A DNA stretch of 64,000 nucleotides from the NCBI RefSeq assembly GCF_047496725.1, contig NC_132979.1, positions 327,501 to 391,500 on the forward strand, in the 5' to 3' direction. A program made the translations under genes and the position numbers. Position 1 is the stretch's first letter; the number at the start of each line of letters is the position of its first letter. Below the pieces are notes generated by a model, which did no database searches, was not told the origin of the DNA, and worked only from the letters and a program-made list of their open reading frames with translations. Source of the stretch: Anoplolepis gracilipes. Lineage: Eukaryota; Arthropoda; Insecta; Hymenoptera; Formicidae. Positions 36,101-46,256 of this stretch are shown here, one piece after another.

Positions 36101-39100
36101 CGAATTTTGGTTGCACTACTGCGCAATAAATGCGAACTTTTCCAATATTACATATTGGAACATATTCAGATTGTACTCACTGTTCCAATGCATTCAGATT
36201 TCATTGTTATATTCAACAAATGAAAACTTGGTGTAGTGATGAATTTATATTTGGGCAAACGAAAAAAAAAAAAAAACTAACGAGAGCAAAAAATGTTGCA
36301 CTGACTTTTCAGACAGTGCGGTTTGATATTACACGGAGACAGTTCTGTACTCGCATCATATCGGGGCAAGACTAGAGCAAAGTCAATATATATATATATA
36401 TATATATACATAACTCGCTATTAGTATAAGTGTATTAGCGTTGTGTGTTTAAATATTTATGTGGATAAGTGTTTTATCACAATAATATACAAATGTATGC
36501 ACGTAGCAGAAAAGCGCGCGCAAGCCGTAGCTGCGCAGATGGCCTCTTCGTCGAACACCAAGACGACGATGTCGTACACAAGTGCAATCATGACTGCTGG
36601 TAGAGCGGGAACGAAGATCGTCGCGACCAGCACGACGCAGACGTTTGCAGCGAAGCTGTCCGAAATCACTGCCTCGACTCATAGCTCCACAACGGTCATG
36701 CAATCCACTCACGTCGCATCTGTGAATAAACAACAGAAGCCCGTTGCGCAAGTCATGACAGTTATGTCGGCCGCAGCAACCGTTCACACAACCAACAACC
36801 AGCAGCAACAACAGTCTGTAATCAGTCCGTCGCCGAAACACTGCCGATCACTGCCTACTTTATCTACCACGCCGGCAATAGCGTCTCATTATCCCGGAAA
36901 GTCGAATTACCCGATTGGAACGAGTACGATTTCGTCATCGGCTACGAGTACCGTGGCGATGACAAATTGCTCGGAAAGTTCGATCGTGACGACGTCAACC
37001 AGTTCTATTCGAATGACATCTTCGCCACCTGTATCGTCGCAGACGCAAACGTTGCCGCCGCCATCGCCAGCACAGCAGCAGCAACAACAAACTATTCGTA
37101 GCACAACGCCAATCGTGATGCAAGAGCAACAACAACAACACCAACAGCAGCAGCAGCAACAACAGCAGCAACAGCAGCAGCAACAGCAGTTATCTAATAG
37201 CACTCCTCTCGAATATTCCCTATTTAACGATACTTTTACCAAGGTCACGCAACAGTCGATGTGGGGCGGAAGGGAGAACGAAACTCAGAAAGGAATGAAT
37301 TTCGCGACTGTCGCTGGCGGTGGTGTATCGTCAAATACGGGTTCTAGTTCATCTGCGGCTAAGTTTGACAGTTCTCCACCTCAGGTAAATATTTTTCACT
37401 CTAATAAAATAAATAAATAATTTAAAATCTGCAAGACCTGGAAAACTTGTTTGTTGTTTAACGGAAAAATTAAAATTCTTTGTATCAATACAAGTCATAT
37501 TCGTGTTTAATTATTTATACACGTATATACAAACACACTCACGAGTCACAGACGTAATCAGATACTCATTTTTCCTTTTTTTTATCGAAGAAACATTGTA
37601 TCAAAAAACATTAAGATTTTCTCGTATAAAATAATACGTCATGAATTTTATCGAATAGGTGGATGCGTCCAAAGCTCCTGGATATCGCGGAGCAACGATG
37701 TGTTCTCCAGTTTCTAGCAAGCCAGGTATTACGAGCAACTCTTCGGCCAATATAATCGGTAGCGTGGTATCGTGCTCGGTGCAAAACAATCCTATGCAAT
37801 CTGCTCAATATCAATCTTCGACAAGCTATAGCGAGCATCCATTACCAAATAAGCCGCCAGGAGGTTTAGCGGTGGCCAGACCGGTGATGCCCCAGCAGAA
37901 TATAGATATGGGAACAAACATGGCAGCGGCACAGTACAACAGACCAGCGGTTTTCCAAGGTGACTTGACGTCGCGAAACGCGCCGTCAAGTCACCAGCCG
38001 ACGGCCCATGTGATACCATCCTCTACGTCGCAACCGGGATTGGACGTTGGGTTGTTCAAAACGACAAACAACGCTAGTGGCTACGAACATCCGAATTCTA
38101 GCCTCTTGAAGATGGTGCCGAGCGAGAACCAGGGTGGTGCTGGCCATCCTCTATTACCATTTCATCCACATATGCAGAGCTTTGCTCAGACCATCGCGCC
38201 AGCAACCTCTGTGATCAACACCACCGTCAGTATGTCAAGATTGAATCCACGGGCCCCCGATTTTTCCAGCTCGTTACATCTGAGTAACAAGTCACAGGTG
38301 ACGATGTTCAATCCCGCCACCGGATCGGCATTACATCCGGCTAATATGTTTACGGCCACCGTGCCGGCGCCACCGCCATCCGCGATGCAATCCAACAATT
38401 TAGCGATGCTTGGCAATTTTCCATTGCCGGGAAAGTATCAAGCGCCTTCGCGCGCGACGCCGGCCGCGAATACCGGCATCTCGACGACGGCTCAGACACG
38501 TTGGCCATTTACACCTGCACCGCATACCAATTATCCGCCGCACCAGGAGCCTATGATAAGCCAGATTGGTTTCTCCAATCACTTGGCAAACATTGGGGGG
38601 CAACCTGGCGGTAGCGGTATTGATCTGATTACGAGTCTGGAAAACGGCGGTTCGCCGGCCATATCCCCGACATCACCGGCGCAAGTCACCCAGGACATGA
38701 GCCAATTGAAGATCGAGGATCGTAAGGTCCCGCGACCGATCGGTACCGAAAGAGCAACATGGAAGAATTACTCGGCTGCGAACATGGGCCCGGGTGGAGA
38801 TGCTGATACCATTAGTTGGATGCTCAACGAGAAATTAGGTTGGCCTTCTAATTGTAACCTGGCACCAGGCATTGACAGGCATCAGATATTCCGATCGAAT
38901 TCCACTTACAATCAACGTATATCCAATGTTGATCCAGAGCTTCATCAGATGATGGAGTCCACCTTTCAGGTAAATGATTAGTCCTTTCATATTGTAGATT
39001 ATTTTATTAATAAATAATAATTGCTATCCTACGCACATATGGGGGGGGGGGGGGAGAAAGAGAATGAAAGAGAGGGGGAAGGGGGATACATACGTACATT

Positions 39101-40334
39101 ATTTAATTGCGTGTAAAAATATTTGATTTTTAAATTATTAAAAGTACAAACAACTCTTTGTACAAACATGATTACACGTCATGTTTGTTCATTTTTTTAA
39201 ATTGATTCATTATTCTTCCCTCTTAGAGGAAACTATTTTTGAACAAATATTACCTTTTTTTTATAGTAGCTTAAGAATTAGTTTATCACACATATACATT
39301 ATATCGGACGTAAAGTATTATAATATCGAGAATAATGATTGATGATAGATTGATACAAGGTTTCTATTATTTGAATTTGGAATTCCCAGAGAAATTAAGT
39401 TATTCTCTTGGAATTTTACTAGGACTCGAAGATTTATATAGATTATAGTCTTTTTTTAAGGTAATTTTATTTTTTTGCATTGCACTGATAATTTTGTTCT
39501 TATATTGCAAATAGTTGACAATTCGTTGATAAAAAGATCAATCAATCACGAGGACGTATAAATTCTTGCTAATAAAAAAATAATTAATGTTAAGCAAATA
39601 AAAAATTCTTATTTTATGAATACCATTCAATTCTTTTCAGTATCATTTTAAATCTTAATATTCAAAAATCTTTTTAAAAGATTGTGATATCTTAAGAGTA
39701 TAAACCATTAAAAAGTGCACACAGTAAATAATTAAACTCGTTTCAGACGGTTGCAGAAAGAGATTCTCTAATTTTATCTGGAATTTTAAACAAAACTATT
39801 TAGAAAATCTCAAAAAGAATTTGATTATAAAACTTGAATAGACATTCTTTAATAGCAACTATAAAATAATTATAAAAAAGAGATAGAAATATGCCGTATA
39901 TTTTTAAACAACATGTTAAGCTTTTTAAAATTCACAGAATTTCCATGTAGTATACGCGATTAAATAATTTCTTTATTACATGCAGGGTCATGTAGATACA
40001 CAACAACCTTATCCGGCTAATGGAAACACCGCGGCTTTATCACTTATGCCAGGCTTGGCATTATTACCAGGACAGTTTGGTACACCTGGCCTGGCGGAAA
40101 TCCCTCAGAATGAACCGAATAAGATAGATCCAGCGTGGGGAATGCCTGATGCCGTTCAAGACAAGCAACATCCGGTAAGATTCTTTTTTTCTGACTTCTG
40201 GCAAGATTTCTTTGATATTTTATATTTGAAATTTATTTTTCAAAAGATAATTATATACAAAAGTAAAACTATGTCACAAAAGATTATGTATACGACATGT
40301 TTACTTTCAGGCGTGGACTAAATGGACTCATTAA
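15979..40334 (+). CDS. mask: Mask: multiple ankyrin repeats, single KH domain protein
   Basis: Large scaffold (ANKHD1/ANKRD17 family) acting in Hippo/Yorkie, receptor-tyrosine-kinase and JAK/STAT signalling. Exons: 15979-16251, 21721-22161, 24519-24666, 24806-25086, 26880-27165, 27284-27585, 27719-27934, 28153-28776, 28962-29133, 29217-29797, 30342-30503, 30599-30809, 30886-31314, 31409-31744, 31821-31979, 32330-32695, 32863-33017, 33128-33303, 33388-33520, 33608-34344, 34861-35163, 35289-35483, 35600-35747, 35820-36027, 36507-37384, 37659-38969, 39986-40174, 40311-40334. These sum to 9,444 nt, or 3,147 aa, in one frame. I count 15 ankyrin repeats (about residues 190-680) and 10 more (about 1500-1840). 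A charged coiled coil (about 1860-1940) follows, then a KH domain with GRGG loop (about 2185-2250). Four Gln runs of 14-16 lie outside the folded domains. The end is WTKWTH. Intron 1 is 5.5 kb. Exon-junction details are inferred, not cDNA-verified. Confidence 0.95.
16317..16435. repeat. (GA)n-rich purine tract in mask intron 1
   Basis: AG/GA dinucleotide-rich stretch with interruptions, starting about 65 bp after the exon 1 donor. Its complement-type (CT)n tract follows about 300 bp downstream in the same intron. Confidence 0.9.
16732..16808. repeat. (CT)n pyrimidine tract in mask intron 1
   Basis: CT dinucleotide run of about 25 units with a pyrimidine-rich tail. It could pair with the upstream GA tract in RNA. 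Confidence 0.92.
17100..17864 (+). mobile_element. Dispersed TIR repeat, copy A (mask intron 1)
   Basis: A partial unit (17100-17201) is followed by an apparently full unit. The full unit begins AAGGTGTCTACTCCCTAG (17202) and ends AGTAGACACCTT (17853-17864), exact terminal inverted repeats of 12 bp. The internal landmark GATAAGCCAAGTTGTGAA and the segment around AATATTGAATATGCAATAC recur in other copies. No intact ORF, so non-autonomous. Confidence 0.75.
18850..21660. other. CpG-containing, microsatellite-rich part of mask intron 1
   Basis: Composition here is less AT-rich than the surrounding intron. It has GA tracts (19280-19390), CA/GT runs (20400-20480, 20735-20840, 21366-21425) and CpG-rich stretches near 20590-20680 and 21020-21290. 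It also contains repeat copy D. Several ORFs are present but have low-complexity or unrecognisable products. It could hold an alternative promoter or enhancer; no direct support. Confidence 0.35.
19740..20290 (+). mobile_element. Dispersed TIR repeat, copy D (degenerate, mask intron 1)
   Basis: Contains the family's recurrent phrases: GAAACATGGAAAATGTG, TTCAGGATTTCTGGAGAAATC, TAGAATTTTATTGGAATTTA, and a diverged ACTATCGACAAGACAAG landmark. Ends are eroded, so boundaries are approximate. Confidence 0.55.
22982..23571 (+). mobile_element. Dispersed TIR repeat, copy B (mask intron 2)
   Basis: Begins AGGTGTTTATTTCCTA and ends GAGTGGACACCTT, matching the ends of copy A with a few substitutions. 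Shares GTGGATAAGCCAAGTTGCGAA and AAATATGCAATACATA internally. About 590 bp, no ORF. Confidence 0.7.
26323..26394. repeat. (CT)n microsatellite in mask intron 4
   Basis: An almost pure CT dinucleotide run of about 35 units between ankyrin exons 4 and 5. Confidence 0.95.
26517..26625. repeat. Inverted and direct repeats in mask intron 4
   Basis: CAATTGTTTGACAAAAAGGG with TCATATGA is mirrored by TCACATGATCCTTTTTGTCA and GAAACAATTGA. The last segment (TTTTTGTCACTGAAACAATT) is then repeated directly as TTTTTATCACTGAAACAATT. Possible MITE remnant. Confidence 0.5.
28285..28326 (+). repeat. mask: mask polyglutamine tract 1 (14 Gln)
   Basis: CAA/CAG codon run within exon 8, right after the fifteenth ankyrin repeat. 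In frame with the coding sequence. Mixed CAA and CAG codons. Confidence 0.95.
28387..28434 (+). repeat. mask: mask polyglutamine tract 2 (16 Gln)
   Basis: Second CAG/CAA run in exon 8, 60 bp after the first and separated from it by a Gln/His/Pro-rich linker. In frame. Confidence 0.95.
30276..30314. repeat. (AT)n run abutting a mask splice acceptor
   Basis: About 19 AT units followed by a long T tract and then the unusual acceptor ATAAG of exon 11 (30342). Length changes here could alter polypyrimidine spacing. Confidence 0.9.
30945..30986 (+). repeat. mask: mask polyglutamine tract 3 (14 Gln)
   Basis: CAG-dominated run in exon 13 between the two ankyrin blocks. In frame, preceded by an acidic/basic helix-like segment. 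Confidence 0.95.
34545..34789. mobile_element. piggyBac-type MITE in mask intron 20
   Basis: A 245-bp element starting CCCTTTC and ending GAAAGGG, bounded by TTAA on both sides (34541-34544 and 34790-34793). TTAA duplication with CCCTTT-type ends is the piggyBac signature. An internal palindrome CTCGTTTTAAAACGAG is present. No coding capacity. Confidence 0.8.
36028..36506. other. mask intron 24
   Basis: A 479-bp intron with an A15 tract and a (TA)n run (36388-36408). The sequence 36090-36370 is not AT-monotonous and might be a transposon remnant, but no ends or coding signal were found. The ORF at 36130-36375 has no recognisable product. Confidence 0.4.
37142..37189 (+). repeat. mask: mask polyglutamine tract 4 (16 Gln)
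   Basis: CAG/CAA run in exon 25, preceded by four more Gln and one His. It lies in the Ser/Thr-rich C-terminal disordered region after the KH domain. Confidence 0.95.
39041..39054. repeat. G14 homopolymer with purine-rich flank, mask intron 26
   Basis: Fourteen consecutive G followed by AGAAAGAGAATGAAAGAGAG and GGGGAAGGGGG. Could form a G-quadruplex or triplex; also a likely spot for sequencing length error. Confidence 0.9.
39357..39850 (+). mobile_element. Dispersed TIR repeat, copy E (mask intron 26)
   Basis: Begins AAGGTTTCTATTA and ends GAATAGACATTCTT, diverged versions of the family ends. Shares TTGGAATTTTACTAGGACTC and AGTTGACAATTCGTTGATAA with copies A, B and C. About 490 bp, non-coding. 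Confidence 0.6.
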
Positions 40335-40599
40335 AAAACCAAATCACGTTGACACAGCTTCAACCTTTGAACCAAATGATGGCAATTATGTAATATGTAA
40401 TAGTGATAGGCTTGGAATCGTTTAATTTGTAGGCGCATAAATTTATCAATCTTATTCAAACACCCAGATTCTTTATATTACATATCATGCTAAAAACATG
40501 AAGTCCTTAATTATTCAATTTAAAATCATTGCTATTATTAGAATATATCAACTTATAATGTGTAAAGAGTATAAAAGAAAAAAAAAACAGACAGAATAA

Positions 40600-40730
40600 A
40601 GGCCAGTCTACATTTTTATTCTTAAAACGCAATTTACAAATCGTAAAAAGTTGAAGATTATTTAACTTATTGCGTGACGATACATTTTGTGAATTGCATT
40701 TTGCGAATAGCTATTCATTTAGACAGTCCT
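40600..40730. mobile_element. Harbinger-like MITE with TAA duplication
   Basis: A 131-bp element with imperfect inverted ends AGGCCAGTCTACATTTTTAT and the complement of AGGACTGTCTAAATGAATAG. TAA flanks both sides (40597-40599 and 40731-40733). It lies in the probable mask 3'UTR. Non-coding. Confidence 0.65.
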
Positions 40731-42236
40731 TAAAAACAGCATAAAGGAAGAATGATAATAGTAATTTGACGATAATATGATCACTTCAAGTTTGGATATT
40801 AATCGCATGCTCTTATTAGTTATTCATTAGCATGATCCTAATTAATAATAACTAAGCGTTTATGATTATTTTCTCTTCTATTGTTGGAAATGATCTGAAT
40901 TTGTGATATTTGAAATGTCTAGAACAAAACACTCGCCAGGTCTATCGCGAAGAGATTCATGAACGCACATTTTCTCACGTTTTACGCTGTTACTTTAACT
41001 TCTGCAGTAATAATAATTAATTAACTTTTGGAATTGATTTAAACTTTTACAAAGTAGAATCTTTTAATTCGATGATTAATGTACATAATATACATAAATT
41101 ATCATTTATTAATGAGCATTTACAAGTTATGAAGAGCAACTGTTCTTTGTACCAGGTAATTGAAAAGAGATTATTACTTTGTGTTACTATTTAAAAAATT
41201 TGTTACAATAATATGTACGAGTATCAAAGTTGTATAAATATTTGCTTCATCATTCTGATTACTCCTATATTGCAAAGTGAGATTGAGGAATAAACAAAAA
41301 AAAAAAAACAGACATAGAAGGAAGGAAAACTTCATTAAAAAAAAAAAGAGAGAAGAAAAAATGGATATTATTCCTTTTCCACCTTTGCACCTATGCTTGA
41401 ACCCATAACTAATTTTTTTGAATCTGATCGCAGTTTTTTTTTTTTTTTTCCAAAACCTGGTGCTGTGCCCAGAACTGATCTGCTAAAAAAAAAAATAAAA
41501 GAAGAGCGTTTTTTTTTTTGCGCTAAACTCCCGATCATGTCTAATCGCGCTGAGCGTGAATTAAATGTTTGGCATAGTCCCAATTGTGTATACTCCATTA
41601 GCAGCTATATAATTGGTTCTATGTCACAACTGAATATACGAACGAACTAAATACGAACAATATATTATTGATTATGAGGTTTCAGTTGTCCAGCCGGCTC
41701 GGTATTTTTTTTTTTTTTTTGCAGGCACAATTATTAATCAGTCACAGTAACGAATTACGTTTTATTTCAAACAGATCAACCGGACAGATTTGTATGATAC
41801 TCCTAGCGAGTTTTAAATCGAGCACATACACATAAAAGATATACACTCCACGCGTAAATGACCATGTTCTCGAAATCGAATTTATATAAGCATTATAAGA
41901 AATGTCAACCGAAACCGAACATACATTGTATTAATAAATATGTACACCGAATTCCTTATTTAGATCAATGAATATTGTTCATTGTTAAAGTGGTAGTGGG
42001 CCGCCAATGCATAAAAATTATAGCTATGCGTCCCTAGTGCGACAGTGCTATTATATTATTGCTGTGTGGTGGTAATAATATGTTTATTATTATATTATAG
42101 TTATTATATATTATACACACAAGACATAACTATAAGAAAGAAAGAAAGAAAAAAACAAGTACACATAGAGAAATGTTACCCGCTATTTCGGCTGGACTTA
42201 GTAATAATATAATAATAATATTATATAGATATATAT

Positions 42237-42266
42237 TCGATATATATATATATGTATATATATATG

Positions 42267-42305
<39 letters not shown>
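42237..42305. repeat. (TA)n tract with TATG interruptions
   Basis: About 34 alternating TA units with occasional TG, downstream of mask. It produces artefactual Ile/Tyr ORFs on both strands. Confidence 0.92.
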
Positions 42306-43783
42306 GAAATGTTCATTTTGATTGAACATTTGAAAATCTTTCTTGATGGGGATTTCGGCAAGTGTTCAATACATAGCGATGATATAATGTAATTGAAACG
42401 ATCCCCCAGGCGCGCGATAAGTTTCAATGATACGAAGCTGATGATATGAAGCTCATGGAAACCATACGAGGGCTTTTTGACCTATATTCCAGAGAGCGCT
42501 TCAATTATTCTCTAAGAGTACATTGTTATAATTTAAAGCCTATTTTCAAATTTGATTTATGAAAAACTATTATATGACATATAACAATAAAGCAAATAAA
42601 TAAATATAACGACAACAAATTTATTCTCTCTTCAATGAAATTATATTTACACACCATCCTATCATTCATGTTTTCTTCACAATTTATTTCATTCACAGAA
42701 ATACCTCGTTTATAAAACCGCATGTAATGTATTTAATTTTCATTTCTATTTTTCTTGAAACATACATTTAAATGACTTATTTTATGTTTTATTAATTAAT
42801 AAACCTCTGACAAACGAATGTAGAAGTCTCATTAATTTGCAAGATAAAAAATTTATATATGCTTTTTATCTTGTTCAGGCTATTGATTTTTATGGAAAAT
42901 TACAGAAGGAAAATTAAAAACAACACTTTTATTATAGAAAAACGTTTATATATAATTTATTAAGAGATAAGCTTATACGTTAATAATACCGAAGAAACAG
43001 GAAACTTATAAAGAGTCTGTAATAGAGAACAATTTTTTTTTAATAGTCACATTACATTAAATAACAAATTATAAAAAATTCAAGATTTATGCTACCTATT
43101 GTATCGTTGGTGACGTCGTCGTTAAAACATCTGTGATGTAATATAAATTACAAATTACATCTCCAATCGAACATAATCCTTTCGTTTCATCATCGATTCA
43201 GCTGATACGATAACAATTGCAATTTACAATAAAAATAATAAATATTTATACGTGACAGAGTATATATTCATATAGAAATTTACTGCACAAAAAAAAAGTT
43301 GATATTGATTGTCAAACTGTTATGAGTTGACTTCTCTTTCTTTCCCCCTCCCCCCCTCTCTCTCTCACCTTTTCTCTCTGAATCGACTCTTACGTATAAT
43401 CGTCACTATATAAAAAATATATTTGTATAACAAATATATTTTTGAATGTATATAATCTTACATGATGATGCTTCTCGATTAACATGTAATCATACACAAA
43501 ATACCTTTTAGACTCCGTTTTAAGTAGCTGGCGCGTGAATAAGTAAAGTAATAATTAAGTAAAGATATAAAGATAAAAAAAATACAATTTATCATGAATG
43601 AACAATAATTATATGGATGATAATTAAAAAAAAAAAAAAAAAAACCTAAAAAAAAACCTAATTCATTTAATGTGCGACATTATGTGCATTATACATCTAG
43701 TCGATCACAAAGAATCCAAGTTTTCAAAGATTTGTGTAATAGCGCATTTGAAAATTCCTTATTTATTGACAGATACTCGCATA

Positions 43784-43787
<4 letters not shown>

Positions 43788-43842
<55 letters not shown>
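43788..43842. repeat. (GT)n(TA)n compound microsatellite
   Basis: About ten GT units pass directly into about sixteen TA units between mask and Sirt1. Likely length-variable. Confidence 0.93.
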
Positions 43843-43844
<2 letters not shown>

Positions 43845-44344
43845 ATATACATACACACATTCGTAAAAACAATATATATATCAAATATAATAAATAAAAG
43901 AATTCTCTATAATACCTAATCTGCTTTCTGCCGATCGTTCAACAAAACAGTAATAGATAAAGCTGTTTATACAAAACGAAAAATAATTCTCGTGCGTGTG
44001 TTTATATTTTAAACTTATTAAATCACTACCTGTTAATGTTAAGGAACCAAATGCTGTTTCGAGTTTTCTGTGAATTATCGTGAATCATAGAGAGATTGTC
44101 CCTATAACAAAACGATCCTTCTTGAATTGTCTCTCTTGTATAATCTTATATGCGTGATTAGAACTATATTATATGTTTACTTATCGGGTGTGATTTATTC
44201 ATTTCTCTCTTTCTTTTTCTTCTTCTCATGCACATATACATACATACTTTAACATATTTTTCATATTTGCAATTATATATTTCAAACATTACTCACACAA
44301 TGCAACAGCATTGAATCAAAGTAAGTTTACGTCCATTGTAATTA

Positions 44345-44352
44345 TATATATA

Positions 44353-44392
<40 letters not shown>
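44345..44392. repeat. (TA)n microsatellite
   Basis: TA run of about 20 units in the mask-Sirt1 interval, with no associated gene feature. Confidence 0.92.
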
Positions 44393-44394
<2 letters not shown>

Positions 44395-46256
44395 AACTTG
44401 TACACAACCGCGTTTTCTATTTCTTACAGATATATAGTTGCAATAATGACTTTGACAGAACCTTTCTCTCTTCTTAGATATACAAAAAAAAGTCTTAATC
44501 TGCACCTAGCTTTCACATTACTCTGTACATATCGTTCTTTTTTATAATTTATATTTATATATATGATTACACACATGTGTTTCCATGGTTTGTCAAACAT
44601 TATTGCATCATTTTATTTTAATCTTGTAAATTCACTATTCTATTTTCTTTCTTCTGGCTCATATAAAAATAACATGCAATGCGAAGCTATCCAACATTGC
44701 TTTGTACATTCGCCCGTGCTCCAATGAAACAAAGTTGAACTTAATGAATCTAAAGAGAGTGTTCTCATTGTGGAACTACGACGATTATTTGTATTATCAG
44801 GACGCGAAAAGCTATAAATATTAACTTAATGATAGAATGTGAGTGTGATTACGTCAACGCGCGCGCGCGTCGGCCGATAAAGATTTCATAAGTTACTACT
44901 TATTAAAAATTCGATCTTTCTTTTTAATGTGAATAAATTTTTGCACACATATTTTATAATTAAATATAAAAATTCGTATTAAAAGAATTTAATTCTGTTT
45001 ATAATAAAAATATACCCCATTTGTAATTAATTATAATTTCTCTCTTTCTCAAGTTTGTAATGAAGGAAGATCTCAACTAATACTAGCGAATCATAATGAC
45101 AGAAATAGCATGTAATAATATAAAACTCAATATTAATATTTAATTTTTGATTAATAATATTAATTTAGCACTTTAGTATTAATGTGTAATTTGTCCACAT
45201 ATCGTTTTGTATCATTAAATAAATTTAGTATTATTTATCAATTAAAGAACTTAAATTAAAAATCACAAAAATAAAAACAAAATTGTTATAGACTTACATA
45301 GTTTCAACAAAGACAATTTTTTACGTTATTCCATTCATGTATGCTTAAAATGTGACTATAGTATTCTGATAATAAAAGATTATAGATTATTTTCACAAAA
45401 TGCATTAATTAAATCTGTCAATTTTAGTTGTATTTTCTACGTTTCTCTTCTGTTCTTTTTTTGTTTGACTTCTTTCATACGATTGTTTCACTTTTGTTAA
45501 ATATAATGAGTAAGACCATGCAGCTAAAAAGAGCAAACGTGTATCGTTTAGAACACTACATTAGATGCAATAATTCGCGATTTTTATCAACTGGAGGTTA
45601 ATACATTTAAAATTAATCTCATTTATACACGTTATCTCACAATTAGGACAAAATGTGTAATTTTTTAAATGGTATGTCATATACTCTCGCTTTGTCTTTT
45701 GCACATAAAAGACAGGCTGAAACATCGATATATACATCTTACGAGTATAAAGTTAAATAGACTAATTCATATCATAGGATAATACATTAAGCTACAAGCA
45801 GTTTTGATCATTTCCACATATGATCTTCAGACAGAAACAACTATTAATTGCGTCATTAAAATGCGAGCCGAGAGAGGGTTATACATTTCGTGTATAAGAC
45901 TAATGATACACCTTCTGTACATTATCGTAGGCATTGTGAATTTGCATACAATAACAATCATTTAAAAACAAAAAAAAAATATGCAGTTTTGTGCTTAACA
46001 AAGGCCTCGATTTGTTACTCAAACGTGAGAAAAATTTCGAAAAATTATCTAAATGTTCGACTAAATAAACATTAGCAGTTTTATATGTGTGCATTGGACT
46101 CTGTCTACATGTAACATTTAACATATATATCTCACTTCAATAACCGAGCCGATAAAAATTGCACTATTACTCTATATAAATAATCTCAACAAACTTTGAT
46201 GAAAATCGATATAGCAAAACAATGATCAAACCACTAAGTTCAGGTGTAATTCCAAT

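Larger units (their letters stand above)
40335..46256. other. Convergent 3' region between mask and Sirt1
   Basis: Nearly 6 kb with no recognisable coding exon. The part to about 42 kb is less AT-rich and carries AATAAA-type signals (for example near 41291 and 41933), so it is probably a long mask 3'UTR. A MITE sits at 40600-40730. TA/GT microsatellites occur at 42237-42305, 43788-43842 and 44345-44392. The right part should include the Sirt1 3'UTR on the minus strand. I cannot place transcript ends from sequence alone. Confidence 0.5.

Noticed and set aside
36907..37248. Minus-strand ORF with Cys homopolymer
   Set aside because: Antisense of the mask CAG/CAA tract; low-complexity artefact.
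42221..42427. ORFs with Tyr/Ile repeats around (TA)n tracts
   Set aside because: Pure microsatellite translations, as are those near 30273, 43670 and 44293.
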